A stretch of DNA of 29,550 nt from JASEFH01 sp034679905 (GCA_034679905.1 JAXDAH010000039.1:1-29550); one strand, 5' to 3'. Counted from the stretch's first letter, positions 8,532 through 16,697 are shown. Numbers and translations: made by a program. Notes: generated from the sequence alone by a model not told the origin.

Positions 8532-8557
8532 GGGGAGGAGGGTGCGCCCCCCTCCCC
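8532..8557 (+). repeat. GC-rich hairpin after the MFS gene
   Basis: Purine-rich arm GGGGAGGAGGG (8532-8542), loop TGCG, pyrimidine arm CCCCCCTCCCC (8547-8557); 10 of 11 positions pair. It lies ~50 bases after the MFS stop. A hairpin of the same design occurs at 24224-24248. Confidence 0.5.
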
Positions 8558-8716
8558 CGTCCTCACCCCCGCCGGTACGATAACCTTCAAGGAAGGTGAC
8601 AATCCGGAACAGAGGGATGCATAAACTTCTGCAATGTCATCCTCTCTGACTGAGCATCGCACCAACGGGGTGTGAATACCACCGAATAGCTTGCTGGTTA
8701 GCCGCAGGAGGGAGCC

Positions 8717-8725
8717 TTTTTTATT
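8717..8725 (+). promoter_or_regulatory. TATA-like box of the universal stress protein gene
   Basis: TTTTTTATT is centred 30 bases before the ATG at 8751. This is consistent with a leaderless or nearly leaderless transcript. Confidence 0.45.
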
Positions 8726-8750
8726 GTCGCCCGGTCATGATGGAGGTGAG

Positions 8751-9602
8751 ATGTTCGAGAAGGTGCTCCTGCCCACGGACTTCTCCCCGTATGCCCGTGC
8801 TGTCGTCCGCTGTGTCCCGTCCATACCGGGGATACGGGAGGCGATCCTTCTCCACGTCGCCCCTCCGGGCAGGGAAAAAGGCTCATCGGTCGAGAGCGTC
8901 CGGACGCAGCTGGCAGAGGAGGAGAGGGTGCTGCAGACGGGGAGGTTCTCCGTCACCGCGAGGATAGAGACGACGGGCGATGCGGCCGCTGCGATCCTCC
9001 GCATCGCGGAGTCCGAAGAGGTCTCCCTCATCGTCATCGGTGCGAGGGGAAAAGGAATTCTGGAGCGGATCCTGCTGGGCAGTGTCTCCTCCGCAGTCCT
9101 CCGCGGGGCGCGGACGAACGTGCTCGTCATGCGCCACCGCGTCCTCGACACCCTGGAAGGTCCGCGCTACGAGCAGTTCTGTCCGCGTATCTTCTCCCGC
9201 ATCCTGGTGCCGATCGATCGTACGGAAGCGGCGAGCGCCCCGCTCGACCTCCTGCCCCGCCTGCCGGGCCCCGGCGAGGTGATCCTGGCGCACGTCGTCT
9301 CCCCCGGAGATGCCCCGGCGGTCGCGCCGGAGGTCCTGCAGGCCCGTACAGAGGATGCGGAGGCGGAGCTGGGGAGACTGCGCGAGGACCTGGTTCGCCG
9401 TGGACTCTCCGTGCAGGTGCGGGTGCGGGCGGGTCTTCCCACCCGGGAGATCGACCGCATCGCGGAGTCGGAGGACGTCTCCCTCATCCTGATGGGCTCC
9501 CTCGGCAGGGGGCGGGCGGACGCGGTCCTCCTCGGCAGCACCGCGTTCAATATCGTCAATACGGCAAGACGGCCGGTCCTCGTCGTGAAGACGGGGCCCT
9601 AA
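8751..9602 (+). CDS. Tandem universal stress protein (two UspA domains)
   Basis: From ATG 8751 the protein has 283 residues with two Usp domains (~1-130 and ~145-283). Each begins with the typical strand (FEKVLLPTDFS; FSRILVPIDRT). Each ends with the ATP-binding signature: GARGKGILERILLGSVSSAV in the first and GSLGRGRADAVLLGSTAFNI in the second, both matching G-x2-G-x9-G-S/T. Both domains should therefore bind ATP. Tandem Usp proteins are general stress proteins with no catalytic assignment. The frame is open to 8691, but ATG 8751 fits both the family N-terminus and the TATA box. GGAGGTGA lies directly before it, too close for optimal ribosome binding. No operon partner is visible. Confidence 0.9.
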   Translation: MFEKVLLPTDFSPYARAVVRCVPSIPGIREAILLHVAPPGREKGSSVESVRTQLAEEERVLQTGRFSVTARIETTGDAAAAILRIAESEEVSLIVIGARGKGILERILLGSVSSAVLRGARTNVLVMRHRVLDTLEGPRYEQFCPRIFSRILVPIDRTEAASAPLDLLPRLPGPGEVILAHVVSPGDAPAVAPEVLQARTEDAEAELGRLREDLVRRGLSVQVRVRAGLPTREIDRIAESEDVSLILMGSLGRGRADAVLLGSTAFNIVNTARRPVLVVKTGP

Positions 9603-9818
9603 AACATTCCCTGCTGCCATCTTCCAGGGATCGTCGATGGTACTCGAAGGGCTGCCCTGGCAGGGGCATCCGGCAGCACTTGGCATGGAGAGATTCACCG
9701 GTCGTCTGGGGCTATCCCGGCATCTCCCATGTCCATGGCATCGGCTCCAGAGGGTCCCTGCCGCCCGGGCGGCAGAGCATCACGAGGGCTCTCCCCGGGG
9801 GGGGAATGCCTGCGACAC

Positions 9819-10187
9819 CTAGGAGGCCGGATGCGTCTCGAAGAGCCCGAAGGGGTTGTTCTCCGTATCCGTGCAGACGGCGAGCGCCCCGAAGCCCGGG
9901 ATCGGCGTATAGGGCATCACGACCTTCCCGCCCAGCTTCTCCACGAGCGGCAGGCAGTCGGCGATCGATTCGACACCGACGTAGACCGTGATCTTCTGAT
10001 CCGGCGCTCCCCGCTTCCCGAGTCCGCCTCCGACGCCCGGCTTTCCGTTCGCATCCGCTGTCTCGAACAGGGCGTAATCGGCATACCCCGGAGGAGCCTG
10101 GAACTTCCAGCCAAAGAGCGCTTCATAGAACTTCCGTGCCCGAGCGGTGTCGTCCGCCGGGATATCGACATGCACGACAGTTGGCAT
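9819..10187 (-). CDS. VOC-family (glyoxalase-like) protein
   Basis: This 122-residue single-module VOC protein of the COG3324 type (related to lactoylglutathione lyase) runs from ATG 10187. It starts MPTVVHVDIPADDTARARKF and ends in the family's DTENNPFGLFE. VOC enzymes bind a divalent metal between paired beta-alpha-beta modules. H in VVHVDIP and the C-terminal Glu of GLFE are at usual ligand positions; the reaction is unknown. A close paralogue in the same orientation lies at 11791-12183. GTG 10193 is an alternative start. Two AT-rich boxes lie upstream on the minus strand: one at 10211-10217, centred 27 bases from the ATG, and a better TATAAAA match at 10197-10203 that is only 13 bases away, too close for this start. 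Confidence 0.85.
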   Translation of the reverse strand: MPTVVHVDIPADDTARARKFYEALFGWKFQAPPGYADYALFETADANGKPGVGGGLGKRGAPDQKITVYVGVESIADCLPLVEKLGGKVVMPYTPIPGFGALAVCTDTENNPFGLFETHPAS

Positions 10188-10193
10188 GATCAC

Positions 10194-10582
10194 TACTTTT
10201 ATACGCTACCTATTTTTCACTGTTCCCTTCCAGCATACGGTCGGGCGTACGGTGCGGCATTCGCATGCCCTTCTCGCGTCCTTCACCCCGATGGCGTCTT
10301 CCCCGATGCATGTACCTGAATGCCACTCTACGCGGCACCTCACGGGAGGCTGCGAAGCGGGATATGGTGGTGGGCCTCAAGGAACTCCTGGAATCGCGGC
10401 TGATCGGATCTCCTCTAATGGCATCTGGCGGCGCCTCTTCTGGTCCTCGCGTGAAGACCCGTTAAGGCCGCAACCTATTCCGCCCGTTCATCGCATCGCT
10501 CATCCCCGCTCAGCAGGCCCTGGCGGATAGATGGTCTTCGATGAGAACGGATGCAGCCAAAGCATACACGGACAATCCCCCT
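10194..10582. other. Region without a supported gene
   Basis: 389 bases between the VOC gene and the secreted-protein gene. It contains the VOC promoter boxes at its left end. Short open frames of up to ~127 codons exist on the plus strand but have no recognisable domain and read like GC-rich shadow frames. Confidence 0.4.
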
Positions 10583-11086
10583 TTACCATCCGATAACCGA
10601 CACGCGTTTACCTGCGGCCGAGGCTAAACCCCCTGCAGCCGCCAGAGCCATGCAGGCAGTAAACAGGGTAAATCCCGGAATTCTCGGAGTCGCCGCCCCC
10701 GGCGGAGTTGTTCCTGCCGGCGTCGCCCCTCCGCCGATCACCAGCTCCCTCTGGATCTCCCCCGCCACGTTGCACTCTCCGGTCACCCGCACCCGGGTCC
10801 CCGGGGCGACCTGGAGCGGATACGAATAGGTGAAGGTGTCGAAGGTGGGCTGGCCCGTATACTCCGTCTCCACACGTATCGGGCCGCCGTCCGCCTCCAC
10901 GCGGACGCGCTGCACGTAGTGGGTCGCAGGATCCTCCACCCGGTGGGTGAAGGTCGCCTGGAGCTCCCCGCTCGCGGAGTCGTAGGAGAGGGCAAGGTCG
11001 GAGGGCGAGTGCGCGGCGGTCGGGACGCCCAGTGCCGCCAAGAAGAGCCCGATGACCAGGATGGCACGCAGATTGGAACTTCGCAT
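10583..11086 (-). CDS. Secreted beta-sandwich protein with PGF-like C-terminal anchor
   Basis: The protein is 167 residues from ATG 11086. A signal peptide (RAILVIGLFLAALGVPTAAH) is followed by a compact domain with THRVEDPATHYVQRVRVEADGG, FTYSYPLQVAPGTRVRVTGEC and a terminal strand. This pattern resembles the desulfoferrodoxin/SoxZ-like immunoglobulin fold of secreted archaeal and bacterial proteins, but the Cys and His set of a true superoxide reductase is not present. After a Gly/Thr/Pro linker comes PGFTLFTACMALAAAGGLAS and a basic tail. This looks like an archaeosortase PGF-type sorting signal: motif, hydrophobic helix, positive end. The frame is open to 11134, but the signal peptide fixes the start. 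AAGGGAT lies shortly upstream. Confidence 0.75.
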   Translation of the reverse strand: MRSSNLRAILVIGLFLAALGVPTAAHSPSDLALSYDSASGELQATFTHRVEDPATHYVQRVRVEADGGPIRVETEYTGQPTFDTFTYSYPLQVAPGTRVRVTGECNVAGEIQRELVIGGGATPAGTTPPGAATPRIPGFTLFTACMALAAAGGLASAAGKRVSVIGW

Positions 11087-11337
11087 GCAATCCCTTCCGA
11101 TGCAGAGGTGATAATCGTTGTGCTCGCCGTACATCGTATCGCCCCAGAGCCCTCGCCAGCGATCCGCGAGGGCGAGAGGCGGGTGACGGGCGTGGTGGAA
11201 AATAGTTCATCGCTGCTGCCCGGTGCTCGGGCGAAGACCAGCGGTGCTCCAGGTTCTCTCCCCGGTCTGGTGCAGGCGGCCCGAATTCTCTCCAGACAAC
11301 GGGACTGCTGGCTGCGTCGGAATCGCAACGGGATCCG

Positions 11338-11347
11338 GTTTAAATAG
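11338..11347 (+). promoter_or_regulatory. TATA box of the PNPOx-like gene
   Basis: GTTTAAATAG is centred about 32 bases upstream of ATG 11375, predicting a leader of only a few bases. Confidence 0.5.
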
Positions 11348-11374
11348 ATCCGTACGGCGTCATGTGCAGTCTGT

Positions 11375-11785
11375 ATGGCAGCATTGCACGAACGGATCCT
11401 GGAAGTCATGGGCGGCGAGCACGTGGCCGCGATCGCGACGGTCGCGGATGGGATGCCTGCCGTCCGGTTCATGACGCTGATCGGCCACGAGGATCTGAGC
11501 CTTGTCGGGGCGACGGCGAAGGCTTCCCGCAAGGTTCGCCAGATCCGCGAGAAACCGGACGTCGCCCTGGCGATCTGGTCCTGCCGCGAGTTCACGGATC
11601 CCTATGTGCGGATCCAGTCACGGGGAGAGATCCACGAGGATCGGGGGACGAAGCAGCGCTACTGGAACCCCCGCTGGGACTCCTTCTTTCAGAGCCCGCC
11701 CAATCCCGAGTTCGTAGACCTGCGGTTCATCCCCCGCACGATCGAGTACTACCGTATGGGGACCCTCGAGGTCCGGGATCGGTGA
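11375..11785 (+). CDS. Pyridoxamine 5'-phosphate oxidase-like FMN-binding protein
   Basis: The protein has 136 residues with a split beta-barrel flavin-binding fold. It shows AAIATVADGMPAVRFMTLIG, then KASRKVRQIREKPDVALAIW, GEIHEDRGTKQRYWNPRWDSFF and IEYYRMG, the order seen in the PNPOx-like general stress protein 26 group. Members bind FMN or F420 and some reduce small molecules. The specific cofactor and substrate cannot be read here. The gene lies on the plus strand, divergent from the secreted beta-sandwich protein and convergent with the second VOC gene. The TATA box at 11338 supports this start. An out-of-frame ATG at 11362 opens a long frame that I regard as a shadow. Confidence 0.85.
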   Translation: MAALHERILEVMGGEHVAAIATVADGMPAVRFMTLIGHEDLSLVGATAKASRKVRQIREKPDVALAIWSCREFTDPYVRIQSRGEIHEDRGTKQRYWNPRWDSFFQSPPNPEFVDLRFIPRTIEYYRMGTLEVRDR

Positions 11786-11790
11786 CTGCA

Positions 11791-12183
11791 TCAGGCCCCC
11801 CGCTCCGTGGATCTACACTGGCTGTTCGGGGGCGGCTCGAGGAGGCCGAAGAGGTTGTTCTCCGTGTCCCTGCAGACGGCGAGGGCCCCATATCCGCCGG
11901 GGATCGGGGTGAAGGGTATCGCGATCTCTCCCCCCAGTTCTTCGACTCTCTTCGAGTACTCGGCAATCGAGTCGACGCCGACGTAGACCAGGATCCCCTG
12001 GTCCCTGGACTCCCGCTTCTCGAGTCCCACTCCCGGAGCTCCACTCCCGTCTGCCGGTTCGAACAGGAAGAAATCCGCGTCACCCGCAGGGATTTGGAAC
12101 TTCCAGCCAAAGAGCGCCCCGTGGAACGTACGCGCCCGCTCGGTGTCATCCGCCGGGACATCGACATGCACGATATTCGGCAT
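11791..12183 (-). CDS. VOC-family protein, second paralogue
   Basis: The protein has 130 residues. It is clearly paralogous to the VOC protein at 9819-10187, with the same start (MPNIVHVDVPADDTERART), the same LFGWKF, and a matching DTENNLFGLLE near the end. The C-terminus carries about 15 extra residues. The Glu after GLL and the His in IVHVDVP are the likely metal ligands, as in the first copy. The start is ATG 12183, with GCATATAAT on the minus strand 25 bases upstream, so the mRNA is probably leaderless. It ends six bases from the convergent PNPOx-like gene. The function within the glyoxalase/dioxygenase superfamily is unknown. Confidence 0.86.
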   Translation of the reverse strand: MPNIVHVDVPADDTERARTFHGALFGWKFQIPAGDADFFLFEPADGSGAPGVGLEKRESRDQGILVYVGVDSIAEYSKRVEELGGEIAIPFTPIPGGYGALAVCRDTENNLFGLLEPPPNSQCRSTERGA

Positions 12184-12680
12184 GATCGCTCCTGCAAGCT
12201 CCCATTATATGCATATTTGCAGGGAGGAGCGGCGAGCTCGATGACCCTGACAGACGGGAAGGCCGCACTCTCTCGAGGCCCCGTATCGGTTCTGCAAGGG
12301 ATAGGAGATCCCACAGTCCTATCCTTCGTCTGCGACTCCTCCCGATGTGGTGTCCATCCCGGATGGAGAGGCGAATGGGGATGAGGCCCCTGCAGAACGG
12401 TAACCAGGAGGGAATCCCGCTATTCCTACCGGATCTCCCTGCGCACTGTATATCCCCGGACGGTGGATCGGAACCGCAGCCGTCCCCTGCGTTCTCCGTC
12501 CCGCTCTCCCCGTGAACGGGCTTATCGTATGCTGGGAAGCACGGGAAGCCTTCCCCGCTTGCTGATGGGAAGACGTACCGGAGTATCGCCGCTTACGTGC
12601 TTCTGCCTGCTTTCAGAATGGCCATGCTCTGCAAACTTTTATCGTTACTCGGATGTACCCCGGCTTATTGGGTGGATGTC
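12184..12680. other. Intergenic region before the HNH gene
   Basis: About 500 bases with no supported gene. The left end holds the VOC promoter. An imperfect hairpin at 12537-12560 (AAGC...GGGAAG / CTTCCC...GCTT) is visible. TTTTATC at 12637-12643 is a plausible TATA box for the HNH gene. Confidence 0.45.
12204..12212 (-). promoter_or_regulatory. TATA box of the second VOC gene
   Basis: GCATATAAT on the minus strand is centred 25 bases before ATG 12183, consistent with leaderless transcription. Confidence 0.6.
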
Positions 12681-13070
12681 GTGACCTTCCCATCAGAACA
12701 GATCCTCTCCCCGCTGAAGGCCAAGAAGATCAAACTGGCCGTCGGCGGAGCCTGCGAACTCTGCGGCCGCGAGTATCCCCTGCGGAACCTGGAGGTCCAC
12801 CATATTACCGGCAAGAAAGAGAACGTGCGATCGGGGGACCTCCCCTCCCGGATCCTCGTGCTGTGCCCCGGATGCCACTACGACATCCACGCCTATGGGT
12901 GCTCGCCCGCGGAGCAGCGGCGGCTGATACGCGACCGTCCCGGGCCCGTTCGAGAGCAGATAAAGGAGATCCTGGCCTACAATCCGCCGCCCTATACGCC
13001 ACCGGAGGTCGATCTCGAGCGGGTCTTCTACGAAGCGATCCAGATGGACATGACCTACCGGGTGGCCTGA
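12681..13070 (+). CDS. HNH-endonuclease-domain protein
   Basis: From GTG 12681 the protein has 129 residues. The HNH core is CELCGREYPLRNLEVHHITG followed by RILVLCPGCHYDIHAY. It has two CxxC pairs for a structural zinc and the HH pair that supplies the catalytic metal site. A charged C-terminal helix region (EVDLERVFYEAIQMDMTY) follows. HNH domains cut DNA in restriction, mobile and repair enzymes; a lone HNH protein of this size has no certain target. The frame is open to 12597, but the GTG at 12681 follows GGGTGG by five bases and the TATA-like box at 12637 would start RNA near 12667. GTG 12672 is the other candidate. Confidence 0.82.
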   Translation: MTFPSEQILSPLKAKKIKLAVGGACELCGREYPLRNLEVHHITGKKENVRSGDLPSRILVLCPGCHYDIHAYGCSPAEQRRLIRDRPGPVREQIKEILAYNPPPYTPPEVDLERVFYEAIQMDMTYRVA

Positions 13071-13273
13071 CGGAGCGTGTTCGAACCCCCCCCGACCAGC
13101 CATGCTCGAATCCGGAAGGGATCCGCTCCTTCAGGCGTCTTCTCTCTGCACTGACCTCTATTCGCTGGCGGTCAGCCACCAGGAGCGCCCGGATCACCTG
13201 GCTTCCGATACGAAGGTGAGGTTCTTTTCTTCCTGAAGGTTTGTCACAGGCGACATGCAGGCCGTATGGTGCG

Positions 13274-13423
13274 TCAGGGCGGTTTGAAGAACTCTGCCAT
13301 CGCAGCGATCCGCTCCCCGTCGAGGATGAAGTAAAACGTAGGCTCTATAATCGATAGATAAGCCACGGGGATCGTTATTCCCAGTTGATTCGCACGATCC
13401 TCCCTCGTCCCCGTCCGGCGCAT
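13274..13423 (-). pseudogene. Short protein-like frame, possible SnoaL-like remnant
   Basis: This minus-strand frame encodes 49 residues, ending IIEPTFYFILDGERIAAMAE and FFKPP. It reads like a genuine protein C-terminus: alternating beta-strand hydrophobics, then DGERI. This is reminiscent of the last strands of SnoaL/NTF2-like proteins, whose ends often read DGRI. The frame continues upstream in similar style (GYETEG) but meets a TAG at 13451-13453. It may therefore be a decayed gene or a very small protein. The family suggestion is weak. Confidence 0.28.
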
Positions 13424-13585
13424 TCCTTCCGTTTCGTAACCGCCCCGGGCCTAGCAGAACTCCGGGGGGATGCTGAATGGCCACGACCACCATCATGCTC
13501 TCCTGTCTCGCTCGCCATTCCCATCTGATGAGCATGCATCGCATCTCCCAGGACTCGTTCGCTGCCTGACACGCCCCCGTGTCGC

Positions 13586-13636
13586 AAAACTATTTAGCCG
13601 ATGAACTCCTGATGGAACGGGCGGTGCGAGCACCGC
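13586..13636 (+). promoter_or_regulatory. TATA box and leader hairpin of the small DUF2795 gene
   Basis: TATTTA at 13591-13596 is followed 28 bases later by a stem (GCGGTG / CACCGC, 13621-13636). The expected RNA start falls at the hairpin base. GGAG (13640-13643) comes directly after it and before the start codon. Confidence 0.55.
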
Positions 13637-13651
13637 ATCGGAGAAATGGAT

Positions 13652-13876
13652 ATGGCATTTGAAGAGATGAAACAGGGTGTCGGAGAACTCGGCATGTCCT
13701 CCATCCGGAGGGTTCTCGAGGGGATCGACTACCCGGCGGACAAACAGAAGCTGATACAGACGGCACGGGACCACAACGCCCCCGAGTCGATGCTGAGCGC
13801 CATCCAGAAGATGCCCGATAAGCAGTATACCAGCGCGGATGACGTGACCAGAACGTTTGGCGAGATGACAAAATAA
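13652..13876 (+). CDS. Small single-domain DUF2795 protein
   Basis: The protein has 74 residues and is essentially one DUF2795 domain, with the core VLEGIDYPADKQKLIQTARD, NAPESMLSAIQKMPDKQY, and the end ADDVTRTFGEM. It is very close to the protein at 25203-25436 and more distant from the two domains in the PRC-barrel protein. No function is established for this family; the small, acidic-basic helical make-up suggests a binding module. ATG 13652 has GGAG eight bases upstream; ATG 13646 is in frame but only two bases from GGAG. The gene stands alone, with a T5 run starting six bases after the stop. Confidence 0.85.
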   Translation: MAFEEMKQGVGELGMSSIRRVLEGIDYPADKQKLIQTARDHNAPESMLSAIQKMPDKQYTSADDVTRTFGEMTK

Positions 13877-13882
13877 TTCCCC

Positions 13883-13887
13883 TTTTT
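13883..13887 (+). terminator. T-run after the small DUF2795 gene
   Basis: Five T residues begin six bases after the TAA stop, as after the other two DUF2795 genes. A U-rich archaeal terminator is the likely reading. Confidence 0.4.
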
Positions 13888-14034
13888 CCGCGTACATTCC
13901 GCGTTCGGGAAGCGGATTTCCGTAGAGCCCCGCCCCCCCCGGCGCCCGCTGGCCGAGAACACCTGCAGCATCCGCCATCCCCGCCACCTTCCCGTCGATC
14001 GTCGGGATCGGATCGTTGTCGTTCGGAGTTACCC

Positions 14035-15228
14035 TTAAAACCCTGCGGGGATCAGCCCCGGGCTCTCGCCCGTGATGCTCCGCCCGCCCGAGGACGTGAC
14101 GACGAAGGTGTTCTCGATGCCGACCATCCCGACGCCCGGTATTCCCTTCTTGGGCTCGAGAGCGATGACCATGCCCGCCTCCAGCGGCTCGTCGAACCCT
14201 TTCGCAATCACCGGCGGCTCGTCCACCTGCAGCCCGACGCCATGGCCCAGGAAGTTCGCCCGCCGCTCTCCGAAGCCCATGAAGTTCGTCCTGAACTCTG
14301 CCGTCAGGTCCTCAGCAATCCTCCCGTAGATCTCTGACGGGGCGATGCCGGGCCGCAACAGCGACGCTATCGCATCCTGGATCTCCACGCACTGGCGGTG
14401 AGCCTCCACCGCCGCCTCGGGGGGCGACTTTCCGAACATATAGGTCATCGTCTTGTCCGTGTGGTAGCCCTCGACGCCGCAGGCGTTGTCGACGAAGACC
14501 AGGTCGCCTCTGCGGAGCCGCCGCTCCAGGCTCCCGAGCACCGGCGCGGCAGGCCCGATCCCGCGGCATCCGCCCGGCCCGTCGAAGGAAGTCGGGTAGA
14601 GGGAGTTCTCGCCAAACCCGAGTTGCCCCATGACGATCTCGGTCCCGAACATGCCGAACCGCACCAGCCCGTGGTGCCCCTCCCGCACCATGGCAGCGAA
14701 TACCGCGCTCCCGAACTCCGCCTCGCTCATGCCCTCCTGCAGGATGCCGGGTACCGCGTCCTCCAGCACGCGGCGGTGGATCGCCCCTGCCTGCTCCAGC
14801 AGCCCCAGTTCGTACGCGCTCTTCACGGAGCGGACTTTTGCCGCCTGCAGGTCCAGCGATCGCACCTCCGATACAGGAAAGTGCTTCCGGAACCGCTGGA
14901 GCAGCGCGAGGGGCACCACCTCGGTCTCCAGGTGCACTGCAGCCGGCACCCGAAGCCACTCCCGTGCCGCGTCGCGGTAACTGCTCATCCTGCGGATGTC
15001 GGGGAAGAGGGACTCGTCGACCGCCCGTTCGTAACTACGGCGGACCCAGAGCACCGCCTCGCCGTCCCGTGGGATCAGCAGCATCCCATCCGGCATCGTG
15101 CCCGTATAGTAGTAGATATTGATACGCCCGAAGATGGCGGACAGCTCCCAGTCCGGGTTCTCGGCATCCATCCGATCCCGAAACCGGATCATCCGACCCT
15201 CCAGTTCCGCCCTCGGGACTCTGTGCAT
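14035..15228 (-). CDS. M24-family metallopeptidase (Xaa-Pro peptidase type)
   Basis: From ATG 15228 the protein has 397 residues. The N-terminal ~150 residues are the creatinase-like domain. The C-terminal pita-bread domain has all five expected metal ligands: two Asp in VFVDNACGVEGYHTDKT, His in FLGHGVGL, Glu in VIALEPKKG and Glu in GIENTFVV. This indicates an active dinuclear-metal enzyme removing N-terminal residues before proline, or a related dipeptidase. It lacks a signal peptide, so it is cytoplasmic. The frame is open to 15318, but ATATAC at 15251-15257 lies 26 bases before ATG 15228, implying a leaderless mRNA from there. The gene is divergent from rsgA. Confidence 0.9.
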   Translation of the reverse strand: MHRVPRAELEGRMIRFRDRMDAENPDWELSAIFGRINIYYYTGTMPDGMLLIPRDGEAVLWVRRSYERAVDESLFPDIRRMSSYRDAAREWLRVPAAVHLETEVVPLALLQRFRKHFPVSEVRSLDLQAAKVRSVKSAYELGLLEQAGAIHRRVLEDAVPGILQEGMSEAEFGSAVFAAMVREGHHGLVRFGMFGTEIVMGQLGFGENSLYPTSFDGPGGCRGIGPAAPVLGSLERRLRRGDLVFVDNACGVEGYHTDKTMTYMFGKSPPEAAVEAHRQCVEIQDAIASLLRPGIAPSEIYGRIAEDLTAEFRTNFMGFGERRANFLGHGVGLQVDEPPVIAKGFDEPLEAGMVIALEPKKGIPGVGMVGIENTFVVTSSGGRSITGESPGLIPAGF

Positions 15229-15250
15229 ACAAGGAGTATGGGCGGCAATC

Positions 15251-15257
15251 GTATATG
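15251..15257 (-). promoter_or_regulatory. TATA box of the M24 peptidase gene
   Basis: CATATAC on the minus strand is centred 26 bases before ATG 15228 and decides that start over the longer frame. Confidence 0.55.
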
Positions 15258-15439
15258 ACCGCACCGAACAGTCCCCGAACCTCGAGTGGAACGCCGGGGA
15301 ATAGAGCGGTGCGGTCACAGGGGGCTCGAAGCCTGCAGGAGAGACGGTAAGCCGCGGGCATGCTAAAAAAGGTGCACCGGGGCGGGAAACCCTAAGCTAC
15401 TTTACCGCTCGAGACGTTATTTTTAAAAGGTCGAGTCGA

Positions 15440-16531
15440 TTGAAGCCCAAACACACCCCCTGCGGGCAGGAAGTCTCTCTGGAATCCCTCGGCTGGACCG
15501 ATGAACTCGAATCCGCCTTTGCCCGGTACGCGGGTCCGTACGTCTGGGGGCGCGGCGCCTGCCGGCAGCGGACGGTACTCGAGATCCTGACAGCTACAGG
15601 TCCGGTCACGGCCGGAGTTTCGGGAGCGCTGCACCGCCTCGGGCGCATGCCGCTCGTTGGGGATTTTGTGGTGCTGCTACACCAGCCGGAGGTGGACGCC
15701 TACACTGTCGTGGATGTCCTGCCCCGCAGGACATCGCTCTCCCGCAGCGCCCCCGGCGTACCGGGAGGCAAGCAGGAGATCGTCGCAAATATCGATACCG
15801 TCTTCATCGTGACCGCCGCAGGGCCCGACCTGAATCCGCGGAGACTCGAGAGGTTCTGCGCCCTGGTGCACGCGGCAGGCGCACGGGCGGTCATCCTGAT
15901 CAACAAGGCAGACGCCGTGGAAGACCCGGCAGCCCTTGCGGCGGACGTCATCCCGTCTATACCCGGAATACCGGTCATGCCGATAAGTGCCATCACCGCC
16001 TATGGTCTTGCCGGGCTGGGGCCGTACCTCCTCTCCGGCCAGATTGTCGCCTTCGTGGGGTCGTCCGGCGTGGGGAAATCGACCCTGATCAACACTCTCC
16101 TCTCCGGTGATGTGCAGCAGACCCGCGATGTCCGGGAGTACGACGGCAAGGGCCGCCACGCAACGACTGTCCGCCAGCTCTTCGTCCTCCCCGGCGGAGC
16201 CCTGGTGGTCGATACCCCCGGCCTCCGCGAGGTCGGGATCGGCACCGCCGGGAGCGGGATCCAGGATACGTTCCCGGATATTGCCGAACTGGCGGTGCAG
16301 TGCCGGTTCTCGGACTGCTCCCACGAACACGAACCCGGGTGTGCCGTTCGGGAGTCGGTGCGGGAAGGACGACTCTCGCAGGAGCGTTACGAGAGCTACC
16401 TGCGGCTCGTCCGGGAGCTGCGGTTCGAGCAGGCGAAGGCGGAGATCGGGCTCGTACGCCTGGAGAAGCGGCGGGGCCGGGGGATGGGCAGGATCGCGCA
16501 GGACGTCCGCAACCTGAAGTTGCAGCGATAG
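15440..16531 (+). CDS. rsgA: RsgA (YjeQ) ribosome-assembly GTPase
   Basis: The protein has 363 residues with the circularly permuted GTPase order of RsgA. An N-terminal OB-like domain (~50-110) is followed by G4 (LINKADA), then G1/P-loop (GSSGVGKSTLIN), G2 region (GKGRHATT) and G3 (VDTPGLRE). The C-terminal zinc knuckle is CRFSDCSHEHEPGC, then a helical tail. In bacteria RsgA checks late 30S ribosome maturation and is released on GTP hydrolysis. It is mainly bacterial, so this copy was probably acquired by transfer. The start is TTG 15440, since no ATG or GTG lies in frame before the conserved LESLGW segment. TTATTTTTAAAA at 15417-15428 is the promoter candidate, closer than usual to this start. 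Confidence 0.92.
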   Translation: MKPKHTPCGQEVSLESLGWTDELESAFARYAGPYVWGRGACRQRTVLEILTATGPVTAGVSGALHRLGRMPLVGDFVVLLHQPEVDAYTVVDVLPRRTSLSRSAPGVPGGKQEIVANIDTVFIVTAAGPDLNPRRLERFCALVHAAGARAVILINKADAVEDPAALAADVIPSIPGIPVMPISAITAYGLAGLGPYLLSGQIVAFVGSSGVGKSTLINTLLSGDVQQTRDVREYDGKGRHATTVRQLFVLPGGALVVDTPGLREVGIGTAGSGIQDTFPDIAELAVQCRFSDCSHEHEPGCAVRESVREGRLSQERYESYLRLVRELRFEQAKAEIGLVRLEKRRGRGMGRIAQDVRNLKLQR

Positions 16532-16697
16532 ATCTCCCTCGCCGGATCCTGTCTCGAGGGTGCACGGAAGGGGAATGGCAGCCATACCGTGCCGGGTTCG
16601 TTAGCCTTCTCCGCACAGCAATCGACACCGCCCCCGCTCGCCGGGGTGCATCTGTCATCCCCTTCCCCAAGTTACTTTTATTCCCTTCTCTTGCAGG

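Larger units (their letters stand above)
13071..13645. other. Region with only a possible gene remnant
   Basis: 575 bases between the HNH and DUF2795 genes. The only protein-like stretch is the short minus-strand frame at 13274-13423, listed separately. The promoter of the DUF2795 gene is at the right end. Confidence 0.4.

Noticed and set aside
10147..10530. 127-codon plus-strand frame between the VOC and secreted-protein genes
   Set aside because: It overlaps the VOC gene 5' end and promoter and has no recognisable motif.
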